From Lentisphaeria bacterium (GTDB taxonomy: Bacteria; Verrucomicrobiota; Lentisphaeria; Victivallales; GWF2-50-93), in contig JAGVIF010000372.1 of the NCBI GenBank assembly GCA_020056205.1, forward strand, positions 1 to 5,399: a stretch of 5,399 bases of DNA, given 5' to 3'. Shown here one piece after another: positions 1 through 5,399 of the stretch. Position 1 is the stretch's first letter. The number at the start of each line of letters is the position of its first letter. The notes under the pieces are model-generated. The model saw nothing but the letters and a program-made list of their open reading frames with translations, had not been told where the DNA came from and made no database searches. The position numbers were made by a program, and so were the translations under genes.

Positions 1-81
1 ACAAAACAGACTCCAGTAAATTGGCAGTTTACCACGTCAAATGCACGGATAAAACTGAAACGATTATACCCGATATTTTAA
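1..81 (+). CDS. IS630-family transposase, C-terminal 26 residues (partial)
   Basis: Plus-strand frame 1 is open from the window edge to a TAA at 79-81. It ends in NWQFTTSNARIKLKRLYP followed by Ile-Phe. From memory of the family, a C-terminus of the form WxFTTxxARIKLKRLYP is typical of one large group of IS630-type DDE transposases. The catalytic DDE residues lie upstream of the window and cannot be checked. The stop overlaps, on the opposite strand, the stop of the truncated restriction-modification reading frame (78-80), so the two frames converge and overlap by 4 nt. The family call rests on this short tail plus the CTAG target; another IS family is possible but less likely. Confidence 0.68.
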   Translation, partial: TKQTPVNWQFTTSNARIKLKRLYPIF

Positions 82-90
82 AATATACAA
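63..90 (-). promoter_or_regulatory. Possible sigma70-type promoter inside the IS end
   Basis: On the minus strand a perfect TATAAT (63-68) lies 16 bases downstream of TTGTAT (85-90). It would point into the element, antisense to the transposase tail. If the opposite terminal repeat carries the same bases, the matching copy there would point towards the transposase start. The -35 match is poor and the region is A/T-rich, so this may be chance. Confidence 0.22.
73..86. repeat. 14-bp perfect palindrome ATATTTTAAAATAT in the IS end
   Basis: The 14 bases equal their own reverse complement. They contain the stop codons of both the transposase (plus) and the truncated restriction-modification frame (minus). 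The position, 10 to 23 bases from the inferred element tip, suggests it could be part of the transposase-binding terminal repeat. With no loop and only A/T bases it is unlikely to act as a terminator hairpin. Confidence 0.5.
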
Positions 91-1895
91 TGCACTAGGA
101 CATAAATTTTATCAAAAGTTTCGAGTAGATGTTTCCGCATCTGGCGGTGTGTTATGCCATCAATAAAGGAATTGTTTGTAATCATGGCAACAATGCCTTG
201 CCCGTTCTTTTCGATGAAATGCTCGGCGTAACGGATGAATTTGATATAGTCGTCTGAAAGAGGTTGGATATTTTTTTCGTTCAAATCCTTTTTATAGTCA
301 ACGAGAAGTTTCTGAATCCATTCTCCTTTGTTGCTGGAGCTGACGGCATACGGCGGATTTCCGATGACGACCATTACCGGACAGTCGCGTTTGACGCGGT
401 TCGCCTCCTCGGCTTCGTGTGAGAGCCAGCTTGCGAAAAGAGTCTGTGTGTCGGGATGCGGTTCCTCAAGGCTGTTTGTAAGATAGACGCTCAGGCGCTG
501 ATCCTTTTCCGGTTTATATCCTGTCTCTGCAAGAAGCATTTCGAGCTTGAGATGGCACATCGCATAAGGCGCCATCAGGAATTCAAACCCATGGACTCGG
601 GGAATAAGATGTTCTTCGACATAGCTGTTCCATAAGCCCTGCTGGTTTGCGAACTTCGCATAAATCTGCCTTATGACTTCGCAGAGGAACGTGCCTGTTC
701 CAACCGCCGGATCAAGAATCTGAACTTTATGGACTTGCTGTTTGAGCTTTTTCTTGCCATTGGGATTTTCAACCTCAACCTCGACTTTGCTTGTGTCGGC
801 AAGGCCCTGGGGAAGGCCGAATTCCGTTTTCAAGATTTCGTCAACGGAACGAACGATAAATTTGACGACTGGTTCAGGTGTGTAATAGACGCCGCGCGCC
901 TTCCGCAGTTTTGGATTGTATTCGCCGAGGAATGTCTCATAGAAATGAATCATCGGATCGTGTCCGCTTGTCTTCTTGAAATCTTGGAGGATCTTGCGAA
1001 TATCGCAGGCGCGGAAGACATCAGCGAGGGAATCAACTATCCATGTGATCCTGTCGTCGAGTTCCGGACCGGCGACATAGGTGAAAAGCTGACGGAGGAA
1101 TGGATTAGACTTGGGAATGAGGAACATCGCCTCGCCTCTGGTGAAAGTATCCGGGGAAGGATCGGCAAGGCGTGCTGCGAACATTCCATAGACGACGGTC
1201 TGCGCATAGATATCGGCGAATATTGATTCATCCATGTCGTGGATAAGGATTTTCTTGAAAGCGTTCAATTGATAACGGAGGCTGTTTGAATTTCCGTATT
1301 CCGCACGGGGTTCATAGACTGCGGGGCGGGATTTTTCATCGGAGGGACTTCCGCCTTTGTCGAGAGTAAGTGACTTATAGATGGCTTCCTGTAGGAGCTG
1401 TGCCTTTGCGGCCATGAGTTTCGCAAGCTTTTCAGCGGAAGTGATGGTCTGTGTCTGATAACTGCAGAAATCCTTTATGAAACTTTCAAATATGGCCCAT
1501 TGGTTCTTGTCAGGCCGGATTTTGCCGTTTTCAAGAATGCCGAGATGGACTATTGATACCTTTTGTCCGTTCCTGAAAAGACGAAATTCGAGATAGTCGG
1601 TGAGGATAAGGTTGTCGAGTTGTTCAAGATAGCGTTTGAGCTGTTCGGATTTTTCCACATGGTTAAGATCAGCACCAATGTCCTTTGCTTCAATAAAACC
1701 AACGGGTATGTCTTTTCTTGAGATGATATAATCTGGAGCGCCACAATCCTGGCGTTTGGGTTCATTGGTGACTTTGACATCACTGCAGATACCGCCTATG
1801 AGTACGGCAAGATAACCTCTGTAGGTGTGCTCCGTTGCGTTGCCGCCCCTGTATTGCGAGCCAACGCTTTTTAAATAATCTTGAATCCCTGTCAT
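78..1895 (-). CDS. Single-chain restriction-modification enzyme (PD-(D/E)XK nuclease + N6-adenine methyltransferase), 3'-truncated by IS insertion; probable pseudogene
   Basis: This is the N-terminal 600 residues of a type IIG / type ISP-like restriction-modification protein, plus five residues (Val-His-Cys-Ile-Phe) read out of the insertion sequence. Residues 54-71 carry a PD-(D/E)XK nuclease motif: Pro54-Asp55, then Glu69-Ala-Lys71. A helical connector follows. The gamma-type N6-adenine methyltransferase region has YTPEPVV at 338-344, the S-adenosylmethionine motif LDPAVGTGTF at 394-403 and the catalytic NPPY at 513-516. There is no helicase domain between nuclease and methylase, unlike LlaGI-type ISP enzymes. 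Full-length relatives, as I recall them, run to roughly 1000 residues and end in a target-recognition domain, which is missing here. The start MTGIQDYLKS matches the usual family N-terminus. Its ATG overlaps the pseudopilin stop by one base (TGATG), and I see no Shine-Dalgarno sequence upstream, so translation probably depends on reinitiation. Without the recognition domain the product is probably inactive. Confidence 0.88.
   Translation of the reverse strand: MTGIQDYLKSVGSQYRGGNATEHTYRGYLAVLIGGICSDVKVTNEPKRQDCGAPDYIISRKDIPVGFIEAKDIGADLNHVEKSEQLKRYLEQLDNLILTDYLEFRLFRNGQKVSIVHLGILENGKIRPDKNQWAIFESFIKDFCSYQTQTITSAEKLAKLMAAKAQLLQEAIYKSLTLDKGGSPSDEKSRPAVYEPRAEYGNSNSLRYQLNAFKKILIHDMDESIFADIYAQTVVYGMFAARLADPSPDTFTRGEAMFLIPKSNPFLRQLFTYVAGPELDDRITWIVDSLADVFRACDIRKILQDFKKTSGHDPMIHFYETFLGEYNPKLRKARGVYYTPEPVVKFIVRSVDEILKTEFGLPQGLADTSKVEVEVENPNGKKKLKQQVHKVQILDPAVGTGTFLCEVIRQIYAKFANQQGLWNSYVEEHLIPRVHGFEFLMAPYAMCHLKLEMLLAETGYKPEKDQRLSVYLTNSLEEPHPDTQTLFASWLSHEAEEANRVKRDCPVMVVIGNPPYAVSSSNKGEWIQKLLVDYKKDLNEKNIQPLSDDYIKFIRYAEHFIEKNGQGIVAMITNNSFIDGITHRQMRKHLLETFDKIYVLVHCIF
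95..98. other. CTAG insertion target / IS-host junction
   Basis: CTAG sits where the minus-strand gene reads Tyr-Val-Leu (tat gtc cta) before family similarity ends. In the homologues I recall, the text continues with an Asp-Leu-His-Gly-like stretch, so an original codon pair cta gac would itself supply a CTAG. The TA at 96-97 would be the two-base target duplication expected for IS630/Tc1-mariner-type transposition. Confidence 0.6.
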
Positions 1896-2500
1896 CAGTG
1901 GTTTTCGATGTTTTTAAAAATCGCGGAGGCGAACTTGCTGTTTTTGAGGAATTTTTCCAAGATTGCCTGCTGATTTTTCAGTATATCTTCGGGGAGAGTC
2001 TTGGATGCCTGGACATTGCCGTCCGCATGGACGATATTGAATCCGCCCGGATGCGGCGCTATGGCATTTTTTGAGACGCACGTAAATTCGATCAGTGTCC
2101 ATGTTTTTTCGGGGTCTTGAACGGCCGCCTTTCCGGCGATAGCATCGTTATAGACCCATGTGAGTCCTTTTTCTTTCAGTTTATCCGGCATTGAGGGACA
2201 GAGCCATATTTTTTCGCTTTTCAGTTCCTCTGAAAGGACTACGCAGATGCTGTCTTCACCCGTTTTAGGGTTTTCCGGATAAAAAGCCGCCTTGGGATAT
2301 TGCGAATTGCTCAAGTGGTAAGAGGTTATTCCCATTCCCGCCTGCCTTATATTGTTGAGGCATTCAATTTCGACCGCTTTTTTCTTTGCCAATACGTAGG
2401 CGCCCATCGGCACACTGCTAATTATCGCCGTTACGGCGAGCATTTCGGTGAGAGTGAAAAGCCTGATGATTTTTTTTGCCGCGCTTTTTTTACCTTTCAT
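1895..2500 (-). CDS. Pseudopilin-like protein with prepilin-type N-terminus and H-X9-DG motif
   Basis: The 201-residue protein starts with a basic segment (MKGKKSAAKKIIR), then Phe15-Thr-Leu-Thr-Glu19 and a hydrophobic helix to about residue 37. This is the layout of a type IV pilin / type II secretion pseudopilin, with the conserved Glu at +5 of the predicted mature chain. The residue before the cleavage point is Leu14, not the usual Gly. The C-terminal half has an exact H-X9-DG motif (His150 to Asp160-Gly161), the signature of the prepilin-associated family expanded in Planctomycetes, Verrucomicrobia and Lentisphaerae. Cys47, Cys101 and Cys141 could form a disulfide in the exported part. 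The longest possible ORF begins with a TTG at 2521, but an AGGAGG six bases before the ATG at 2500 makes 2500 the start. It overlaps the kinase by 11 nt and the restriction-modification gene by 1 nt. The role (secretion, fibre or surface protein) cannot be told from sequence. Confidence 0.85.
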   Translation of the reverse strand: MKGKKSAAKKIIRLFTLTEMLAVTAIISSVPMGAYVLAKKKAVEIECLNNIRQAGMGITSYHLSNSQYPKAAFYPENPKTGEDSICVVLSEELKSEKIWLCPSMPDKLKEKGLTWVYNDAIAGKAAVQDPEKTWTLIEFTCVSKNAIAPHPGGFNIVHADGNVQASKTLPEDILKNQQAILEKFLKNSKFASAIFKNIENH

Positions 2501-4316
2501 TTTCGTCCTCCTTTTTATCAATCCAAATAAATATGCCTTTTTCTTTCAACGCTTTGTCTATGAGGTTATTTTTTTTATTTTTATCCAGCGTGTTTTGTGA
2601 AACAGCCCAGTATCCAAGTCCTCTTAAGATTTGCGGGATGGAAGATATTTTGCTCTCGAAATTTTCAGCATTCTCGATTCCGGTCATCACCTTAGATAGC
2701 GAGAGAATATAGGAGTTCAAGGTATTATTGTCAACTGTTTTTTGTGTTTTATCCTGAAGTTCGGCGTCAATTATTTCCTGCCAAATTTTAAGAGCCCGCG
2801 TTTTATTGTTGTCCATGTAATGGGCGGCTCCGGACTCGAACATATTCAAACGCCACAGCAGAGTATTTTTTGCGCAGAGCGCGGCATTATTTTCAAAGAG
2901 CGCGGCGGCCCTGCCGGCGCCGCCTTTCGCGAGGGATAATCTGGCAAGGCCGCTGGCGGATTCAAAGAGAATTCCCTTGTGCCCGTTTTTTTGCGCCCAT
3001 TGCATTGCGGACTCAAAACGCGTCCCTGCCTGATCAAAGTCGCCTACGGACAGCGAATCGCGCGCCTGGATCAACAAACCTTCGCCGAAGGAGTCGGATT
3101 CACCTGTTTTGCCTCCGGGATTTTTAAGCGTTTCTATTTCTTTTTCCAACAAAGAAACTTTTCGTTTTGCGGACAGCGCGTTAATGTCCGCGCCCTGTTT
3201 GGCGTAGATTTCATTTTTCCCCTTAGGGAGGATGAAGACGTAATACAAGAGGACTCCGATGATTACAACTACGAAAAAAGTAATTGTCATAGCGGCGTGG
3301 CGCCGCGCCCATTTCTCCCATTTTTCCGCCCATGTCAATTTTCTGACGGAGACATTTTTTCCGGCCAGGCAGGCTTCCATATCTATTGAAATCTGTGAGA
3401 AATCTTTGTAGCGGAGAAATTTTTCTTTCTCGATCATTCTGATAATGACGGCTTCAAGATTGCGGCTTATATCCTTGCGCGACTTTCGCGGCGAAAGCGG
3501 CTCGCATGAGCTAATAGCATTGAAGACTTCCGGCAAATCAGCTTCCGGCGCCAACGGATACGGAAGTTTTCCCGTTAAAAGTTCGTAGAGCATAACGCCG
3601 AAGGAATAGATGTCGGACTGTTTTGTAACCTGTCCGTCGCCGAACCCGCATTGTTCGGGAGCCATATATACGGGCGTTCCCATTATTGTTCCGGTAATTG
3701 TCAGCTTCGGCGCGTTTTCAAACTTTGCCAAACCAAAATCGGCGAGAAGCGGCTGGTTGAACTGGTTGATCAGAATATTTCCCGGCTTTAAATCGCGGTG
3801 AAGTATTCCCTCCGAGTGCGCGTAAGCGAGGGCTTTCGCTATAGGAATAGTATAATTAAGGACTTCAGCGGCGCTAAGATTTTTCCCGACAAAATCGTTG
3901 AGAGTCCGCCCATTCGGAACATATTCCATGACTATGTAATAGTTTTCCTTATCCTGGCCTGTGTCATAAACCGTGATTATATTCGGATGCTTTCTCAGAT
4001 ATTTTGAGGTCTCCGCCTCTTGAACAAAACGCCTGATTTCATTCTTGGGGATGAGGGGAGTTGCCATCATGATCTTGATCGCGACTTCAGCGCCGTTGAC
4101 ATCCTGTGCCCGATAAACAATCCCTGTCCCGCCTCTTCCGATCAGGTCAAGAAGCTTATACTGCCCGATAAATCCCAAGTTGAAATCACTGTCGGGATTG
4201 GCAAGAGATAATGTGTCTTTCAGTTCCTGCGCCGGTGAGACGAAAGAATTTTCGCCGGAATGCCCGTCTTTTTTTTTGCTGTCAACTGGCATCTTTGATT
4301 TGTTCTTTAAATTCAT
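2490..4316 (-). CDS. Membrane-anchored Ser/Thr protein kinase (Pkn2-like) with C-terminal TPR-like domain
   Basis: Up to 608 residues. After a polar N-terminal tail of about 50 residues, the kinase domain (about 53-315) has every catalytic motif: glycine loop GRGGTGIVYRA 60-70, VAIK with Lys81, helix-C Glu100, HRDLKPGN 173-180 with catalytic Asp175, DFG 193-195, and GTPVYMAPEQ 213-222. It should therefore be active, phosphorylating Ser/Thr on unknown cytoplasmic targets. A basic stretch (KWEKWARRH, 332-340) precedes a single transmembrane helix at about 344-363, which predicts a cytoplasmic kinase and an exported C-terminus. That region has a possible coiled coil (about 380-398) and three helical-hairpin segments resembling TPRs (about 412-445, 448-480, 486-519). 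There are no PASTA repeats. The start at 4316 overlaps the phosphohexomutase by 35 nt; Met9 (ATG at 4292) would reduce this to 11 nt. Neither has a convincing Shine-Dalgarno sequence, so translational coupling is likely. The downstream pseudopilin start lies inside this gene. Confidence 0.92.
   Translation of the reverse strand: MNLKNKSKMPVDSKKKDGHSGENSFVSPAQELKDTLSLANPDSDFNLGFIGQYKLLDLIGRGGTGIVYRAQDVNGAEVAIKIMMATPLIPKNEIRRFVQEAETSKYLRKHPNIITVYDTGQDKENYYIVMEYVPNGRTLNDFVGKNLSAAEVLNYTIPIAKALAYAHSEGILHRDLKPGNILINQFNQPLLADFGLAKFENAPKLTITGTIMGTPVYMAPEQCGFGDGQVTKQSDIYSFGVMLYELLTGKLPYPLAPEADLPEVFNAISSCEPLSPRKSRKDISRNLEAVIIRMIEKEKFLRYKDFSQISIDMEACLAGKNVSVRKLTWAEKWEKWARRHAAMTITFFVVVIIGVLLYYVFILPKGKNEIYAKQGADINALSAKRKVSLLEKEIETLKNPGGKTGESDSFGEGLLIQARDSLSVGDFDQAGTRFESAMQWAQKNGHKGILFESASGLARLSLAKGGAGRAAALFENNAALCAKNTLLWRLNMFESGAAHYMDNNKTRALKIWQEIIDAELQDKTQKTVDNNTLNSYILSLSKVMTGIENAENFESKISSIPQILRGLGYWAVSQNTLDKNKKNNLIDKALKEKGIFIWIDKKEDENER
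2507..2512 (-). promoter_or_regulatory. Shine-Dalgarno site (AGGAGG) of the pseudopilin gene
   Basis: On the minus strand AGGAGG lies six bases before the ATG at 2500-2498, inside the last codons of the kinase gene. It is the only strong ribosome-binding site at any of the three gene junctions, and it decides the start in favour of the ATG over the upstream TTG at 2521. Confidence 0.85.
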
Positions 4317-5399
4317 CTATCAGGCGGAGGGCTTTTTCCTTATCGGCGGCCTCCGCGAATATTCTGACTACGGGCTCAGTGTTGGAAGCTCTGACAAGTA
4401 TCCACGCATCATCCCGGTCTATGCGTAAACCGTCAATAGCAATAAGATTTTCTCCTGAGTATTTTTCCTTCAGCGCCCGTATGATGTCAATAGCCTTGGC
4501 CGTAGGGCATGGAACTTTTGCCGTCGCGCTGTAATAACGCGGAATATCTTTAAGTATTGCCGTCAGGCTTTGGGCGCGTTCAACCATCATTTCGAGAATC
4601 AGAGCCATTCCGGTAAAGCTGTCCCTGCACGGATGAATCACCGGATATATAATTCCGCCGCTACCTCCTTCACCGCCTATAACAGCGCCTGTTTGGAGCA
4701 TCTTAGTAGTTACATTTATTTCTCCGACGGCGGTGAGATGCAGAGGGCAATTATATTTTGCCGCCACATCTCCGACAGCTTTGCTTGTTTGGATGTTGAC
4801 CACCACCGGGCCGGATGTCTTTGACAGAACATGTTCAACCGCAAGGACTAACGGATATTGCTCGCTGAGAGCTGAGCCGCCGCTGTCAACCAGGCCTATC
4901 CTGTCGGCGTCAGGGTCCTGGGCGAAACCAATGTCGCATCCGTTTTTTACGACAGCCTCGCGCAAGGCGGTCAAATTTTCCGGAACAGGCTCAGGCTTGC
5001 GCCGAAAAACGCCGTCCATCTCCGCGAACAACATAACAGTCTCACAGCCAAGCTCTTCCAAAAAAGCTTTTGCGTAAGGAGCCCCTGCCCCGTTGCAACA
5101 GTCAATAGCGACCCTGAATTTTGCGGAGCGGATTTTTTCCGCGTCAATTTTACGGAATATCCTTTCCTTGTGAATATCAAAGACTCCTTTCAGGCTGCGA
5201 ATATTTCGCAAATCTTCCTCGGTAACGTAATTTCTGTCGGACTGATTGTAAATATTCAAAAGCTCGGCGGCTTCGGAGTGATTAAGGAAAATGCCGGAGC
5301 GGCCTATGAATTTGAGAGCGTTCCATTCGGCGCAATTATGGCTGGCGGTGATGACGACTCCGCCGTTGGCCTTGTATTCATCAACGGCGATTTGCACTG
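4282..5399 (-). CDS. Alpha-D-phosphohexomutase (PGM/PMM/GlmM superfamily), 5' end outside the window
   Basis: This is the C-terminal part, about 371 codons, of an enzyme that moves phosphate between C1 and C6 of a hexose phosphate (glucose, mannose or glucosamine). The frame stays open to the window edge, so the GTG at 5397 is an internal Val codon, not the start. Visible motifs, numbered from that codon: active-site TASHN with phosphoserine Ser19; Mg-binding DPDADR 161-166; sugar-specificity loop GEGGSGG 242-248; phosphate-binding RASNTEPVVR 336-345. All four domains are represented; only the beginning of domain 1 is missing. The GEGxxGG-like loop resembles archaeal-type GlmM/PGM proteins more than bacterial GlmM (usually GEQSGH), so substrate cannot be assigned. 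The residue after TASHN is Cys22, where Pro is usual. The gene probably serves cell-envelope or nucleotide-sugar synthesis and is the most upstream visible gene of the cluster. Confidence 0.92.
   Translation of the reverse strand, partial: VQIAVDEYKANGGVVITASHNCAEWNALKFIGRSGIFLNHSEAAELLNIYNQSDRNYVTEEDLRNIRSLKGVFDIHKERIFRKIDAEKIRSAKFRVAIDCCNGAGAPYAKAFLEELGCETVMLFAEMDGVFRRKPEPVPENLTALREAVVKNGCDIGFAQDPDADRIGLVDSGGSALSEQYPLVLAVEHVLSKTSGPVVVNIQTSKAVGDVAAKYNCPLHLTAVGEINVTTKMLQTGAVIGGEGGSGGIIYPVIHPCRDSFTGMALILEMMVERAQSLTAILKDIPRYYSATAKVPCPTAKAIDIIRALKEKYSGENLIAIDGLRIDRDDAWILVRASNTEPVVRIFAEAADKEKALRLIDEFKEQIKDAS

Larger units (their letters stand above)
1..95 (+). mobile_element. Right end of an IS630-family insertion sequence (partial)
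   Basis: Only the transposase-3' end of the element lies in the window. It contains the last 26 codons of a transposase (stop at 79-81) and about 14 bases of terminal sequence that end at a CTAG (95-98). Two things support an element boundary here. The downstream restriction-modification protein loses family similarity exactly at this CTAG. IS630 elements are known to insert at TA, preferring CTAG, and to duplicate only the TA (here 96-97). A coding region running almost to the element tip is usual for compact IS630 elements. The terminal inverted repeat cannot be confirmed because the other end is outside the window, so the exact last base of the element (94 or 95) is uncertain. Confidence 0.72.

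Noticed and set aside
40..95. Direct repeat AATGCAC at 40-46 and 89-95
   Set aside because: Seven bases, one copy inside transposase codons; this is too short to claim as a transposase-binding repeat without the other IS end.
729..1226. 165-codon open frame on the plus strand
   Set aside because: It lies wholly opposite the restriction-modification gene, across its methyltransferase motif I and the region upstream of it. It has no recognisable family pattern and no ribosome-binding site that I can see; it is a shadow of the coding strand, like the other short plus-strand frames in the window.
2885..2925. GC-rich self-complementary stretch as a possible hairpin
   Set aside because: It lies in the middle of the kinase gene, encodes an Ala/Gly-rich helical segment and has no T-run after it, so it is explained by coding.
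78..4316. A Pgl/BREX-type defence island (kinase plus methylase, as PglW and PglX)
   Set aside because: The kinase is a Pkn2-like membrane protein with a TPR-like exported region, a pseudopilin gene lies between it and the methylase, the methylase has a nuclease motif, and no PglY or PglZ is visible. Adjacency alone does not support it.
5395..5397. GTG as the start codon of the phosphohexomutase
   Set aside because: The frame is open through the window edge, and the text at this point matches the interior of domain 1 just before the active-site serine; the true start lies outside the window.

Overview
The window holds four tightly packed genes, all on the minus strand (read right to left), and the edge of an insertion sequence at its left end. 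It looks like a chromosomal fragment of a PVC-group bacterium, most plausibly Lentisphaerota. That is inferred from the pseudopilin, which combines an FTLTE-type N-terminus lacking the usual preceding Gly with an exact H-X9-DG motif, and from the neighbouring Pkn2-like membrane Ser/Thr kinase. No 16S or other marker gene is present, so the phylum call is tentative.

In transcription order: (1) 5399-4282 is the 3' part of an alpha-D-phosphohexomutase (phosphoglucomutase / phosphomannomutase / phosphoglucosamine mutase superfamily), cut by the window edge. (2) 4316-2490 is a Ser/Thr protein kinase with a complete catalytic domain, one transmembrane helix and a TPR-like C-terminal region of about 245 residues. 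(3) 2500-1895 is a pseudopilin-like protein; its start is fixed by a strong AGGAGG ribosome-binding site and lies downstream of the longest possible ORF start. (4) 1895-78 is the N-terminal portion of a single-chain restriction-modification protein with a PD-(D/E)XK nuclease motif followed by an N6-adenine methyltransferase domain. Successive genes overlap by 35 nt (or 11 nt with the alternative kinase start), 11 nt and 1 nt, so there is no room for internal promoters or terminators between them and they probably form one translationally coupled transcript.

The restriction-modification gene is broken. After Leu600 its similarity to the family stops abruptly at a CTAG (95-98). Beyond that point the plus strand encodes the last 26 residues of what looks like an IS630-family transposase, followed by a short terminal sequence. 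IS630 elements insert at TA within CTAG-like sites, so the junction reads as a bona fide insertion that removed the C-terminal target-recognition part of the enzyme from this reading frame.

I do not see a clearly new system. The points most worth a second look are the IS630 junction, the restriction-modification gene sitting as a coupled distal cistron behind a kinase and a pseudopilin, and the kinase-pseudopilin pair. No stretch over 300 bases lacks a gene, and I saw no tRNA, rRNA, CRISPR array or riboswitch.
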